Shown in pieces: positions 9,583-18,443 of a DNA stretch of 64,000 nucleotides (position 1 is the first letter of the stretch; each line of letters begins with the position of its first letter). This DNA is from Bacteroidota bacterium (GTDB lineage: Bacteria > Bacteroidota > Bacteroidia > AKYH767-A > OLB10): NCBI GenBank assembly GCA_016709725.1, contig JADJMG010000008.1, forward strand, positions 124,001 to 188,000. The letters run 5' to 3'. The notes below the pieces were generated by a model. It was not told where the DNA came from and searched no databases. It saw nothing but the letters and a program-made list of their open reading frames with translations. The position numbers were made by a program, and so were the translations under genes.

Positions 9583-9635
9583 TACCCATTGGTAACCAGT
9601 AGCCCTGAGTAGTTGGAACTACATAAGTAATATTG

Positions 9636-12600
9636 TTAGTTCCAGGACAAATTGCACGCAGGTCCACTCATTGCGCCTAACGCTGAAGGCAATTGATTAC
9701 TCACATTAACGGTAGCCGATGTTGTAGCAGTTGCTCCATTTGAATCTGTCACAGTAACAGTATAGGTTCCTGCTGATAAATTACTTTGATTTTGAGTCAC
9801 ACTTCCATTACTCCACAAATAAGTATAAGGAGCAGAACCTCCAGAAACAGAGATGTTAATGGAACCATTTGCAAAACCAGCACAAGTTTCATTCGTTACA
9901 TTCGTCACAGAAACTAGAATTCCAGAGGAAGAATAATTATATCCACATGGAGCTGTGTTAAGAGTAACTACCCATGGATGCGAATTACCAATGGCACCTG
10001 CTGGATCTGTATAAGGGGCTGGACTTTGTGGCAGAGTAGGCCAATCCCAATTCACAACACGTACTGAATCAAAGGCAGGAGCAGCACTACTTCCATAAGT
10101 TTGCGTATAGGTTGATGAGGTATGAGGTGTTATTAAACGTATCCACGAATTGGTATTTGAGGTGGTACGAAATGGTTGCGCTTTTCCTTGATTAAAAGCC
10201 GACATTCCAACTGGTCTTTCAGAATTTGCAAAACGAAAGACAATATCAGCTACTGCAGTACTTCCCGTTTTTTGAACTAACCAAAAACGATCCACTGTGG
10301 AAGCAGCATTATTGGCTGGAGGAATAATCGTATTATTCAAATGAGTTACAACGCTTGGAAATGGTAAATTGTTAGGAGCACTGTACGTTGAGATGGTAAC
10401 ATTTCCAATATTTCCACTCTTGTGATTAAAAGAAAAAGGAATGTAGTTTGGCGCACCCACATTACTTCCAAACGGAATCACTCGATAACCTGTTAAAGAA
10501 TTAATACTCTTCCAAATTACAGTAGACAACTCTTTCTCAGAAATTAAATATCCATTAGTTCTTGCGAAAGGTCCTTGAGGAGCAATCAAATTTCCAGTAC
10601 TTGCTGAAGGATTATTCATGGTAATATTAAAACCGTTCATCAACAACAAACCTTGTGATAAAACGAGCGAAGAATCAACAATGATTCTTTTCAACATCGT
10701 TACGGTTTGTGTATTCACCGACTTATTTAATTCTAACTCGTTAAAGGTAGTTACTTGTGAACCCGATATTGTTTGTGCAATGGAGCTGTCCATAACTACA
10801 CGACTAAAACCGGCAACAAATACTCCATTATTGATCCAGTCTTCCTGCACTTTTATAATCGCTTTTCCATACGGGCGATCTAATAGGAAAGTGAAATTAG
10901 GTCGGTAAGAACTTAATCCAGCAAAGAAATTATCGGTCACTCCAGCTCCGGGGACCATGGCGCAACCCGGAGCTGCATTTGAAGTAGAAGACAATATTAA
11001 TGTTGATTTTATTCCTGTGGTTTGAGTGATCGCAATTCGATCATCATTAGAACCTATATTCATAGTATTGTCAAAACAATATTGAATCAACAAGCTACTG
11101 GTGCCATCCCACACAATTGGCGAATTCAAATTGACTGTATTTACGCCTGGAAAAATAGTAGTGAATGCTGTAGGACCATAAACCGTTTTCAATGATCCTG
11201 CATAAGGAACATTGTTAGCATGCTGGCTAAAGGGAACTAAAGCATAACTCACGGTAAAACCATTAAATGCATTTATACTTCCTTTAAACACTAAAGAAAA
11301 CTCCAGTCCGGAAATATTATCATTAGCCAACATCCCTGCTGCAGCTAATTCGGCAGCTGAATAAATAATTTGAGTACGCGCATCAGTGCTTTGGGATTTA
11401 AATGGAGTATAAATATTATTTACTATCGTTCCATTTCCAAATACAAGATTATTCGAATACGAATTCGTAACCAAGAGTTTTCCATTATTGGTTAGATCTT
11501 TTGCAACCTTAAGTGAATTCACACTTGGAGTGGGTGCATCTACCACAATTGTATCTAATGACGAGATGGTTAAATTTCTTGCATTTGCTACGATGCCCGA
11601 TTTAATTACAGGATGGAAATAAGGACGAGTTGGTGTTCCAGCAGGCGGGAAAACTTGTGCCCGATCAATAAATGCATTATCAGTAATTGCAGGAACACCA
11701 TTACACCAATTCCCAGGATCATTCCAATCCGTTGTATTCCCTAGCCACAACTTAATTCCAGAAGGACAATTCGGCGAAAGTGTTATGGTAAAATCTTCAA
11801 TTTCACCAAATGATTCCAGAGAGCAAGGATCAATATTACTATTTCCAGTTACTTCTCGAACACGCATTCTTGTTTTACCTAGATATCCGGCTGCTGGTAC
11901 TGTAAATGGAATATTACCAATTCCCAATCCTGGCAAACTAACCTGGCCTAATTTCTCACCTGCATCACCAAAATCGCCATCATGATTGTAATCAATAAAG
12001 ACAGCAATATCATTATTACTTGGCCATGTACCAGCACGCACTTGAACAGAGTATCCAGTACCTTGCGTTAAAACAGCTGTTCGTCCTAACACCGGTGACC
12101 ACAATTCATAATCGGGAGGATGCACAGTGAAGTCACAACCCGGTCCACCATTAAAGACTAAACAAGCTAAACTGGATGGTAAACCTGTATTGTCATTTTT
12201 AGCACCCGTTGTTGTATTAATAGCAGTACCATTAGCTCCATTTAAAATAACATGTGTTATATAATCATTATTTGTGTAAGAGCCATTTGTACGAGAGGTA
12301 CCTATCGTATATGTACCAATACAATAAGGAGCATCAATTAGACTTGCTCCAGCGATCGAAAACCCTCCAGGATTTGGAGTGACGGAAATTCCTGTACCGC
12401 CAGGCGATGGGCACGTACCTGCGGTTCCACCTACTGCAGAACCACGAAGATCAGCATCTAAAAAATTACCTAGTGTTGCATTTGCTTTTACATCGTAGGT
12501 TAACCAGAAATAGGTAGTATCATATTCGAGATGGATGCAAGATGTTACTCCATTTACAAAATCGAGATTGGTAGCAGGGTTGGCAATGGTTTGACCAAAT

Positions 12601-12668
12601 CTACAAGATGGATAATCATCTGTACCGGCAGTTACAGGGAAAGGACTTACATATGTTGTATCAAACAC
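9636..12668 (-). CDS. Central part of adhesin B: GEVED and SprB-like domains
   Basis: A 1010-residue frame aligning throughout with the first ~1000 residues of the adhesin A centre. It has the jelly-roll continuation (FDTTYVSPFPVTAGTDDYPS), a GEVED domain (FIDYNHDGDFGDAGEKLGQ, FGEIEDFTIT), the long beta-rich middle and a SprB-like repeat at ~920-985 (CAGFANGSINISVSGG, PYTYLWSNG, YTVTVTDSNG). The frame is lost after GAMSGPA, about 55 bases before the C-terminal frame becomes readable. In between, the residues AICPGTNNITYVVP can be read in the third frame. Start and end are artefacts of the lesions. Confidence 0.7.
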   Translation of the reverse strand: MFDTTYVSPFPVTAGTDDYPSCRFGQTIANPATNLDFVNGVTSCIHLEYDTTYFWLTYDVKANATLGNFLDADLRGSAVGGTAGTCPSPGGTGISVTPNPGGFSIAGASLIDAPYCIGTYTIGTSRTNGSYTNNDYITHVILNGANGTAINTTTGAKNDNTGLPSSLACLVFNGGPGCDFTVHPPDYELWSPVLGRTAVLTQGTGYSVQVRAGTWPSNNDIAVFIDYNHDGDFGDAGEKLGQVSLPGLGIGNIPFTVPAAGYLGKTRMRVREVTGNSNIDPCSLESFGEIEDFTITLSPNCPSGIKLWLGNTTDWNDPGNWCNGVPAITDNAFIDRAQVFPPAGTPTRPYFHPVIKSGIVANARNLTISSLDTIVVDAPTPSVNSLKVAKDLTNNGKLLVTNSYSNNLVFGNGTIVNNIYTPFKSQSTDARTQIIYSAAELAAAGMLANDNISGLEFSLVFKGSINAFNGFTVSYALVPFSQHANNVPYAGSLKTVYGPTAFTTIFPGVNTVNLNSPIVWDGTSSLLIQYCFDNTMNIGSNDDRIAITQTTGIKSTLILSSTSNAAPGCAMVPGAGVTDNFFAGLSSYRPNFTFLLDRPYGKAIIKVQEDWINNGVFVAGFSRVVMDSSIAQTISGSQVTTFNELELNKSVNTQTVTMLKRIIVDSSLVLSQGLLLMNGFNITMNNPSASTGNLIAPQGPFARTNGYLISEKELSTVIWKSINSLTGYRVIPFGSNVGAPNYIPFSFNHKSGNIGNVTISTYSAPNNLPFPSVVTHLNNTIIPPANNAASTVDRFWLVQKTGSTAVADIVFRFANSERPVGMSAFNQGKAQPFRTTSNTNSWIRLITPHTSSTYTQTYGSSAAPAFDSVRVVNWDWPTLPQSPAPYTDPAGAIGNSHPWVVTLNTAPCGYNYSSSGILVSVTNVTNETCAGFANGSINISVSGGSAPYTYLWSNGSVTQNQSNLSAGTYTVTVTDSNGATATTSATVNVSNQLPSALGAMSGPACNLSWN

Positions 12669-12780
12669 GATACTTCCACCAGTATAATAAATTTTTGCAT
12701 TTCTATATCAGAAACATTAGTAGTTCCATTGGTATTTAACATGAGAGTATCCAACTTTAATGCAGTAGACAATGCTCCAT

Positions 12781-13488
12781 TCACCACTCCACATCCACAG
12801 TACCAACGATAGCAGTATTTTGATAAAACAAATTGATGTTTACATCCGATGCAAGTGTTGCAGATGGATACGTATTTGTTGTAACACGATCCAAATAAAT
12901 ATTGTTACCATCCTTACAAACACCCATGATAATAAAATAATATCTTTTTGCTGTATAAGTTGCCGCCGTCAAATTATAGGTATACTGATTCCATGTATTC
13001 ACCGTGGCAGCAGGAGCTGTACCATTATACCTCGACAGTTTATTTGATCCTAATGTGTTACTTAATAAAGTTGCTCCAGTCATATTGGGAGCCGTATTAA
13101 TATAGACTCGAATATGATCATCGGCAAGTGCAAAACCATTATCACGATACATGTAAAAACTAAACTGCGGATTCACTCCCGCATTATTACTAAAATCAAA
13201 TGGTTTTGTAATGATGATGGAGGTGTCATTATTAATTCCGGTAAAAGAATTAAACATCATTAAGTTGTTACCACCACTAGGTGCAGCTCCAGGAGCTGGA
13301 TTTGTGGCAGTAGCCACCGGCTGAAGAAAGAATGCTCCACTTACATTTGTCAAATACTTTTGCTGTCTCCATCCCGGAGCAGGAAAGATGGTCGTACTCT
13401 CAAACGATTCTATTTGCTGAACCAATTGAGGTAAAGCACTGGTGCCTAGCAATAGAAATATTGCCAGCAAAGCAAGATGTTTTTTCAT
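12781..13488 (-). CDS. N-terminal part of adhesin B: signal peptide and cleaved-adhesin-like domain
   Basis: A 235-residue frame starting MKKHLALLAIFLLLGTSALPQ, a Sec signal peptide. It continues with ESFESTTIFPAPGWRQ, NNDTSIIITKPFDFS, DDHIRVYINTAPN and YYFIIMGVCKDGNNIYLDRV, a cleaved-adhesin/choice-of-anchor J-like domain. It is very similar to the head of adhesin A but here keeps the frame through the A-run where copy A has lost a base. It fails at GTVDVEW, where the continuing CGCGVVNGALSTALKLD sequence is in another frame. Confidence 0.72.
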   Translation of the reverse strand: MKKHLALLAIFLLLGTSALPQLVQQIESFESTTIFPAPGWRQQKYLTNVSGAFFLQPVATATNPAPGAAPSGGNNLMMFNSFTGINNDTSIIITKPFDFSNNAGVNPQFSFYMYRDNGFALADDHIRVYINTAPNMTGATLLSNTLGSNKLSRYNGTAPAATVNTWNQYTYNLTAATYTAKRYYFIIMGVCKDGNNIYLDRVTTNTYPSATLASDVNINLFYQNTAIVGTVDVEW

Positions 13489-13534
13489 GATAAAGGGTAT
13501 AAAATGGTAGTAAGATTTGGGTTGAATGTGTATT

Positions 13535-13564
13535 CAAAAATATGAAAATAACCCAGATTTACAA
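13535..13564 (-). promoter_or_regulatory. Bacteroidota-type promoter for adhesin B
   Basis: On the minus strand TTG (13564-13562), 19 bases, then TATTTTTG (13542-13535) match TTG-N19-TAnnTTTG. The start codon at 13488 is 47 bases downstream, nearly the same geometry as the adhesin A promoter. Confidence 0.6.
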
Positions 13565-13783
13565 GCTTTAATTTATTTAACTTAGAGGTTCACCTGATTT
13601 AAAACGCCATTAGTACCATAATCAAATGAGTCATCAAGTTCTTCGTAAATTACGTCAAATCTTGAAATTTTCAAGACCCTCCAAAACAATATTTTTCAAT
13701 ATTTTTCAACAAAAACACCAATTTTATACGGTATTTTAATGAATGCCATTAAAATAACTAGATCAACTTTCGCCCATTTCCTA

Positions 13784-13813
13784 TTGCAAAATTGAAAAAA
13801 AAATATAACCTTG
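13784..13813 (+). promoter_or_regulatory. Promoter candidate for the subtilase-MBG gene
   Basis: TTG at 13784-13786, a 19-base spacer and TAACCTTG at 13806-13813 match the -33/-7 consensus with one mismatch (TAnnTTTG expected). The ATG at 13896 is 83 bases downstream, leaving a ~75-base leader. Confidence 0.42.
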
Positions 13814-13895
13814 CTATCTTAAATTTTGTTCTCAGACGAAACCTGCTTCGCCTATCAATAATATAGACTAATTATATTTCTTCATACTAAAAAAA

Positions 13896-16800
13896 ATGAA
13901 AAAAAACCAACGCAACATCGTTCGATTGCTATTGCTATTTATTCCAGCGATGCTGGTCATGCTACTTCCAAGCCTAAGTTTTGGCCAACTTCAAAATCTC
14001 AATGATTACGTTCTTTTTGCTGGTAACGGTACGGTTCCTGGACAGACATGTTCAAATCCGGCTTCACCAGGATTTGCCGTACAACTTTCATCATCCACGA
14101 CGATCAATGGGGGAACCATTGGAAGTTATGTTTTGGTAAAAACAACAGGAAGTTCTACCATAACAGGATCCATTCGCAGTGGAAACGATGTCATTTTATC
14201 AAACAGCAATACCGTGGGCGGAAGTATTGCTGCCACCAATGCAGGCTTACAAAGTGGGACTAGCGTTAGCATTGGAACCAACTTTAGTCTGGCTGGCTCC
14301 ATCGATGCCAACGGAAATATTTCTGTGGGCAGCGGAAATATTGTAGGCTCTGTTACTCATCCGAATGGGACCACTTACACAGGTCCACTTCCCGGTGGAG
14401 GAAATATTTTAGGATCACCTAGCTTACCTGGGTTGCCAGCATTACCCACTCCGGTTGTTTTCCCCGCTGCAGGAACACAAAATATTAGTACAACTACAAC
14501 GCTTAACCCAGGAAGTTATAAAAAAATGACCTTAAGTGGTAGTAAAACCATTACCCTAAATGGCCCGGGGGTATATGTATTTAGTTCAATTAGTAATACA
14601 GGAAGCGCGAATAGTTTTGTGTTTAATTTTCAAAATAATCCTACAGGCACTTTTAAAATTTATGTTCATGGCAACATGTGTTTAGGTAAAGTAAATGCTA
14701 CTATGATTAATGGTGGAAATGCGTCTCGAATTTTTTCAGAGACACATGGAGCTGGATCTGGAGCATTCACAATTGCTAATGGATATGGCGGAGGAATTTC
14801 AAGATGGCTTGGAAATGTGTATGCACCTTATTCTGCTATAAATATTGGTTCTGGAACAGGTAATTCAGAAATAAATGGCTCACTATGGAGTGGAACTCAA
14901 GTGATCATTTGCAGTGGTGTTACGATCAATTTTGTTTCACCTGGGAGTTGTACAACACCCAATGCTAGTGCAGGGCTTGATAAAGAATTAAACTGTTTAG
15001 CAACCACAGTAGTGTTAGATGGATCATCCACTACACCTGGCGTCACTTATTCTTGGGCGGGTCCTGGAATTGTATCTGGAGGTAGTTCGGCTACCCCTAC
15101 CGTTAATCTAGCAGGAACTTATACTGTTACTGTGACTAGCAATGGTTGTACTGCTACAGATCATGTGGTGGTGAATTCAAATACGGTTCAACCAGATGCG
15201 AAAGCTGGTCCTGATCTGACTTTGTCATGTACAAACGTCACAGTTACATTAAATGGAAGCTCTTCCACCAATGGTGTGAATTATTTGTGGACGGGCCCAG
15301 GTATCGTATCTGGAGCCAACACTTCTTCCCCAATTGTAAATGCACCAGGAACGTATACACTTACCGTTAGTAATCCGTTGAATGGTTGCACGGCCTCTGA
15401 AGATGCGATTGTATCTACTAATTATTCTACTCCTACTGCAGAAGCTGGACCTGGAAATGCTATAACTTGTACTATTTTGGAAGTTACTTTAGCTGGTAGT
15501 TCAAACACCGCTGGAGCAAATTTTGCATGGACAACAACGGGCACAGGTAATATTGTTTCAGGTGCAAGCACTGCATCTCCTGTTGTAAATGGAATTGGAA
15601 CCTATACACTTGTTGTTAGTGATCCTAATAGTGGATGCACTGCAACGGATCAAGTAATTATAGTTGAAGGTCCCTGCATTTTACCTTATTACACTCCTTG
15701 TCCCGACGGAAAATACAATGGCGTTTTAGGATGTGAATTAAGTTCACTTTACTTAAATTATACAGTGGGGTCTGACACCATCAACGATGTTTATTTCTTT
15801 GGTGGAGATAGTGTCTATGTTGAAATCATTTCGATTGAAGGACAAACACAAAATTTATTTAATCTTATTTATAACGTTACTGGCTATGGGTTAACGGATA
15901 CTATCCCCAATGGATTGAATCCATTAATTATTACAGGTCGAATGCCCATTGCGAATTTGAACAATTTAACTTTACCACCTGTAGCGGCTTTGATTAATTA
16001 TGTTCGCCCTGTTTATCCTTCTGTGATTAACAGTGGAGTAACGGCATCACAAGGAGATACTGCGCAACGCACTCCTCAAGTACGTGAGGCATTTGGCATC
16101 ACTGGTGAAGGTGTAAAAGTTTGTGTACTTTCTGATAGTTACAATAGCATCTTAGGTGATCCTGCTAATACAGATATTGTCAATGGTGATTTGCCAGGAA
16201 TTGGAAATCCAGATGATGATTTGATACCGGTAACTATTATCAAAGAATATCCATACGGACAACGAAGTGATGAAGGCCGTGCGATGTTGCAAATTATTCA
16301 TGACGTTGCTCCTGATGCAGCACTTGGATTCCGCACCGCTACTATTAGCGAAGGCGATATGGCCTTAGGCGTAATTCAATGCGCGCAAAATGGATGTGAT
16401 ATTATTGCTGATGATGTTACCTGGGTAACTTCTCCTTTCTTCCAAGATGGTGTAGTTGCAAAAGCAGTAGATTCGGTTAGTTCCATGGGCGTTAGTTATT
16501 TTGTGGCTGCTGGTAATTTCGATTCTAAATCCTATCAAAATTTTTATACTCCGATGGCCGCACCTTTTGGCCTAACAGGTACTGCTCATGATTTTGGTGG
16601 TGGTGATAATTTATTAAGTGTTACTTTGGCTCCCGGAAATTATACCATTGTTCTTCAATGGCAAGATTCTATTTATTCGCTCGGACAAACATCAACTGGA
16701 ACACAAACAGATTTTGATATCTATTTAACCAATCAATTCGGCACACAGTATTTTGGATTTAATAGAAACAATTTAGGAGGCGATCCTTTAGAAGTATTAC

Positions 16801-18197
16801 CATTCATCGTTCCCGGAACGGTTCCTGTTCAAGCGAATTTAACAATTATTCGTGCAGCTGGATCCATCAATTCTAACTTTAAATTAATAGTTTTTAGAGG
16901 GGAATTATCGTTCAACGAACATGCAAATGGAATCTCAACCATTGTAGGACAAGCTAACGCAGCGAGTGCTATTACAGTTGGTGCTGTAAATTATTTCAAT
17001 ACACCTGATTATGGTGTTAACCCACCTACTGTTCAAGATTTCTCATCGCGCGGTGGAACGCCGGTGGATGGTGTTGTGAGAAACAAACCAGATTTAATTG
17101 CTCCTAATGGCGGAAATACAACCGTGCAATTGGGCGGACCCAATGTTGATGGTGATGTGTTCCCGAATTTCTTTGGAACGTCGGCTGCGGCACCCCATGC
17201 TGCTGCGGTAGGTGCCCTCTTAAAAAGTGCAAAACAAAAGTTTTATGGCGATGTAGTAAGTCCTACCCAAATGAAAAGTTTATTGACAAGCACCGCGCTT
17301 GATATGAGTACGCCTGGCTTCGACTTCAATACAGGTAACGGATACATTCAACCTTTTGATGCCATGCTAACATTTGCCGCTCCAACACCACAAGCTGGTG
17401 CTTTAGTTTGGGATACGACCATCGTACCTGGAACGGTTGTACTAAGTTCAGCAGTAGAAGGAAATTATTTCACAACATCCTCAGTTATCATTTTTAATGG
17501 AGACACCTTACCTACTACGTTTATCAATTCATCAAGTATATCAGCAGATTTCCCAACCTTCTTCGGTAATTTTCCAGTGTACGTATATACTCCACCGCTA
17601 GTTCCTTTCTTAAACGACGGAGGAAATTCGGACACTTTATATTTCTTCTCCACCATCAAGAAGAATGTAAAAATAACAGCTGACAATAAAAGCAAAAAAT
17701 ATGGAGAGAGTTTACCTGCATTCAGTGCAACCATCTTAGTAGATAATGTTCCCTTGGCAAGTTCAGGATTAACTTATGCAGATTTAGGTTTAACACCTCT
17801 TGTGTTCAACACCCCTGCTACTTCTTTAAGCAATACCGGAATATATTTCATCAGCGCAAATGCATCGGTGACTGACGCAGGCTATAATACCTTCTTCAAT
17901 TATGAATTCGAGAATGGATTATTAACCATTGAAAAATTGGCGTTGCATATCATTGCTAAAGACACTACGGTTACTTACGGGGACAAAATTGAAATTAAAG
18001 ATTTCATTTATCAATACGACGAAAGTAATATTGATCCTGCCGATCAAGCGCAGGTGTTAAGTACATTGGCTAATGATCATCAACAAAATATGGTGGATGC
18101 CTTAGCATTAATAAATGCCAGAGCATTAGTAAATGGAAGAGCATTGGTTAATTCCGATCTCACCAATTTAAGTGCGCTAGTAAGTGCCCTGCGTTAG
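13896..18197 (+). CDS. Multidomain secreted subtilase-like/MBG protein, 5' part (frameshifted)
   Basis: A signal peptide (MKKNQRNIVRLLLLFIPAMLVM...SFGQ) is followed by a Gly/Ser/Asn-rich beta domain (~30-350) ending in an 'APYSAINIGSGTGNSEINGSLWSG' style motif. Three PKD/Ig-like repeats lie at ~355-600 (SWAGPGIVSGG, LTVSNPLNGCTA). A subtilisin-fold protease domain spans ~725-1150: Asp747 in VCVLSDSYN, Glu793 in SDEGRAM where subtilases have His, the oxyanion motif AAGN, and Ser1096 in FGTSAAAPH. MBG domains follow (KKYGESLPAF, VTYGDKIEI). The frame then enters an ALVNAR repeat and is lost at 18189-18190, where CGT is expected and CT is found. The gene continues at 18191-20020. It may be self-processing or act on extracellular protein; the substrate is unknown. 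Confidence 0.75.
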   Translation: MKKNQRNIVRLLLLFIPAMLVMLLPSLSFGQLQNLNDYVLFAGNGTVPGQTCSNPASPGFAVQLSSSTTINGGTIGSYVLVKTTGSSTITGSIRSGNDVILSNSNTVGGSIAATNAGLQSGTSVSIGTNFSLAGSIDANGNISVGSGNIVGSVTHPNGTTYTGPLPGGGNILGSPSLPGLPALPTPVVFPAAGTQNISTTTTLNPGSYKKMTLSGSKTITLNGPGVYVFSSISNTGSANSFVFNFQNNPTGTFKIYVHGNMCLGKVNATMINGGNASRIFSETHGAGSGAFTIANGYGGGISRWLGNVYAPYSAINIGSGTGNSEINGSLWSGTQVIICSGVTINFVSPGSCTTPNASAGLDKELNCLATTVVLDGSSTTPGVTYSWAGPGIVSGGSSATPTVNLAGTYTVTVTSNGCTATDHVVVNSNTVQPDAKAGPDLTLSCTNVTVTLNGSSSTNGVNYLWTGPGIVSGANTSSPIVNAPGTYTLTVSNPLNGCTASEDAIVSTNYSTPTAEAGPGNAITCTILEVTLAGSSNTAGANFAWTTTGTGNIVSGASTASPVVNGIGTYTLVVSDPNSGCTATDQVIIVEGPCILPYYTPCPDGKYNGVLGCELSSLYLNYTVGSDTINDVYFFGGDSVYVEIISIEGQTQNLFNLIYNVTGYGLTDTIPNGLNPLIITGRMPIANLNNLTLPPVAALINYVRPVYPSVINSGVTASQGDTAQRTPQVREAFGITGEGVKVCVLSDSYNSILGDPANTDIVNGDLPGIGNPDDDLIPVTIIKEYPYGQRSDEGRAMLQIIHDVAPDAALGFRTATISEGDMALGVIQCAQNGCDIIADDVTWVTSPFFQDGVVAKAVDSVSSMGVSYFVAAGNFDSKSYQNFYTPMAAPFGLTGTAHDFGGGDNLLSVTLAPGNYTIVLQWQDSIYSLGQTSTGTQTDFDIYLTNQFGTQYFGFNRNNLGGDPLEVLPFIVPGTVPVQANLTIIRAAGSINSNFKLIVFRGELSFNEHANGISTIVGQANAASAITVGAVNYFNTPDYGVNPPTVQDFSSRGGTPVDGVVRNKPDLIAPNGGNTTVQLGGPNVDGDVFPNFFGTSAAAPHAAAVGALLKSAKQKFYGDVVSPTQMKSLLTSTALDMSTPGFDFNTGNGYIQPFDAMLTFAAPTPQAGALVWDTTIVPGTVVLSSAVEGNYFTTSSVIIFNGDTLPTTFINSSSISADFPTFFGNFPVYVYTPPLVPFLNDGGNSDTLYFFSTIKKNVKITADNKSKKYGESLPAFSATILVDNVPLASSGLTYADLGLTPLVFNTPATSLSNTGIYFISANASVTDAGYNTFFNYEFENGLLTIEKLALHIIAKDTTVTYGDKIEIKDFIYQYDESNIDPADQAQVLSTLANDHQQNMVDALALINARALVNGRALVNSDLTNLSALVSALR

Positions 18198-18443
18198 TGA
18201 ATGCAAGAGCCTTAGTGAATGCCCGAGCTTTAGTAAATGGCGTTCCCACTTTCGAAACCATGAATTTGGTAGATGTGGCTACCGCTTCTGTATTTAATTA
18301 TCAAGATGATTCTGCAACAGCTCCACTAGTAAGTGCTAGAGCGTTAGTAAATGCACGAGCCTTAGTAAATGCTAGGGCATTAGTGAATGGATCTGCTGTC
18401 GTTAATGCGCGTGCGTTAGTGAATGGTTCACCCATCGTAAACA
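18099..18443 (+). repeat. Tandem hexapeptide repeat A-L-V-N-A-R within the subtilase-MBG gene
   Basis: About fourteen 18-nt units encode variants of ALVNAR (ALINAR, ALVNGR, ALVNSD, ALVNGS, AVVNAR, PLVSAR). They fall in two blocks, 18099-18242 and 18327-18443, separated by ~28 residues (NGVPTFETMNL...). Codons vary between units (TTAGTAAAT, TTAGTGAAT, TTGGTTAAT), so the repeat is kept at protein level rather than being a fresh DNA expansion. The period of six with an aliphatic residue every sixth position resembles left-handed beta-helix hexads, which is only a suggestion. Confidence 0.8.

Larger units (their letters stand above)
8119..13488 (-). pseudogene. Giant T9SS adhesin B (tandem paralogue 2), interrupted reading frame
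   Basis: The region 8119-13488 encodes a second ~1790-residue adhesin with the same domain order as 2401-7820. The breaks differ from those in copy A. Near 12785-12800 the frame changes and about 20 residues present in copy A are missing. Near 12695-12700 one base is missing inside the SDIE-AKIYY stretch. Near 9650 and again near 9607 the frame shifts within GPA..AICPGTNNITYVVPTTQG..ATGYQWVLPS. Because the breaks are not shared, the duplication predates them. Parts are listed separately. Confidence 0.7.
13489..13895. other. Divergent intergenic region between adhesin B and the subtilase-MBG gene
   Basis: No gene is seen in these 407 bases. The region holds a minus-strand promoter (13535-13564) and a plus-strand promoter candidate (13784-13813). 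There is a direct repeat CAATATTTTT CAATATTTTT at 13688-13707. A 10-bp inverted repeat TATTTTAATG / CATTAAAATA lies at 13732-13756. The repeats lie between the two promoters, where a shared regulator could bind; that is inference. Confidence 0.5.

Noticed and set aside
12531..13047. Plus-strand open frames opposite the adhesin B N-terminus
   Set aside because: They are antisense to a conserved coding region, are Cys/Ile/Arg-rich without any recognisable motif, and have no start context; they are shadows of the adhesin gene.
18099..18443. CRISPR-like repeat array
   Set aside because: The 18-base units are contiguous, in frame and coding, with no unique spacers; it is a protein repeat.
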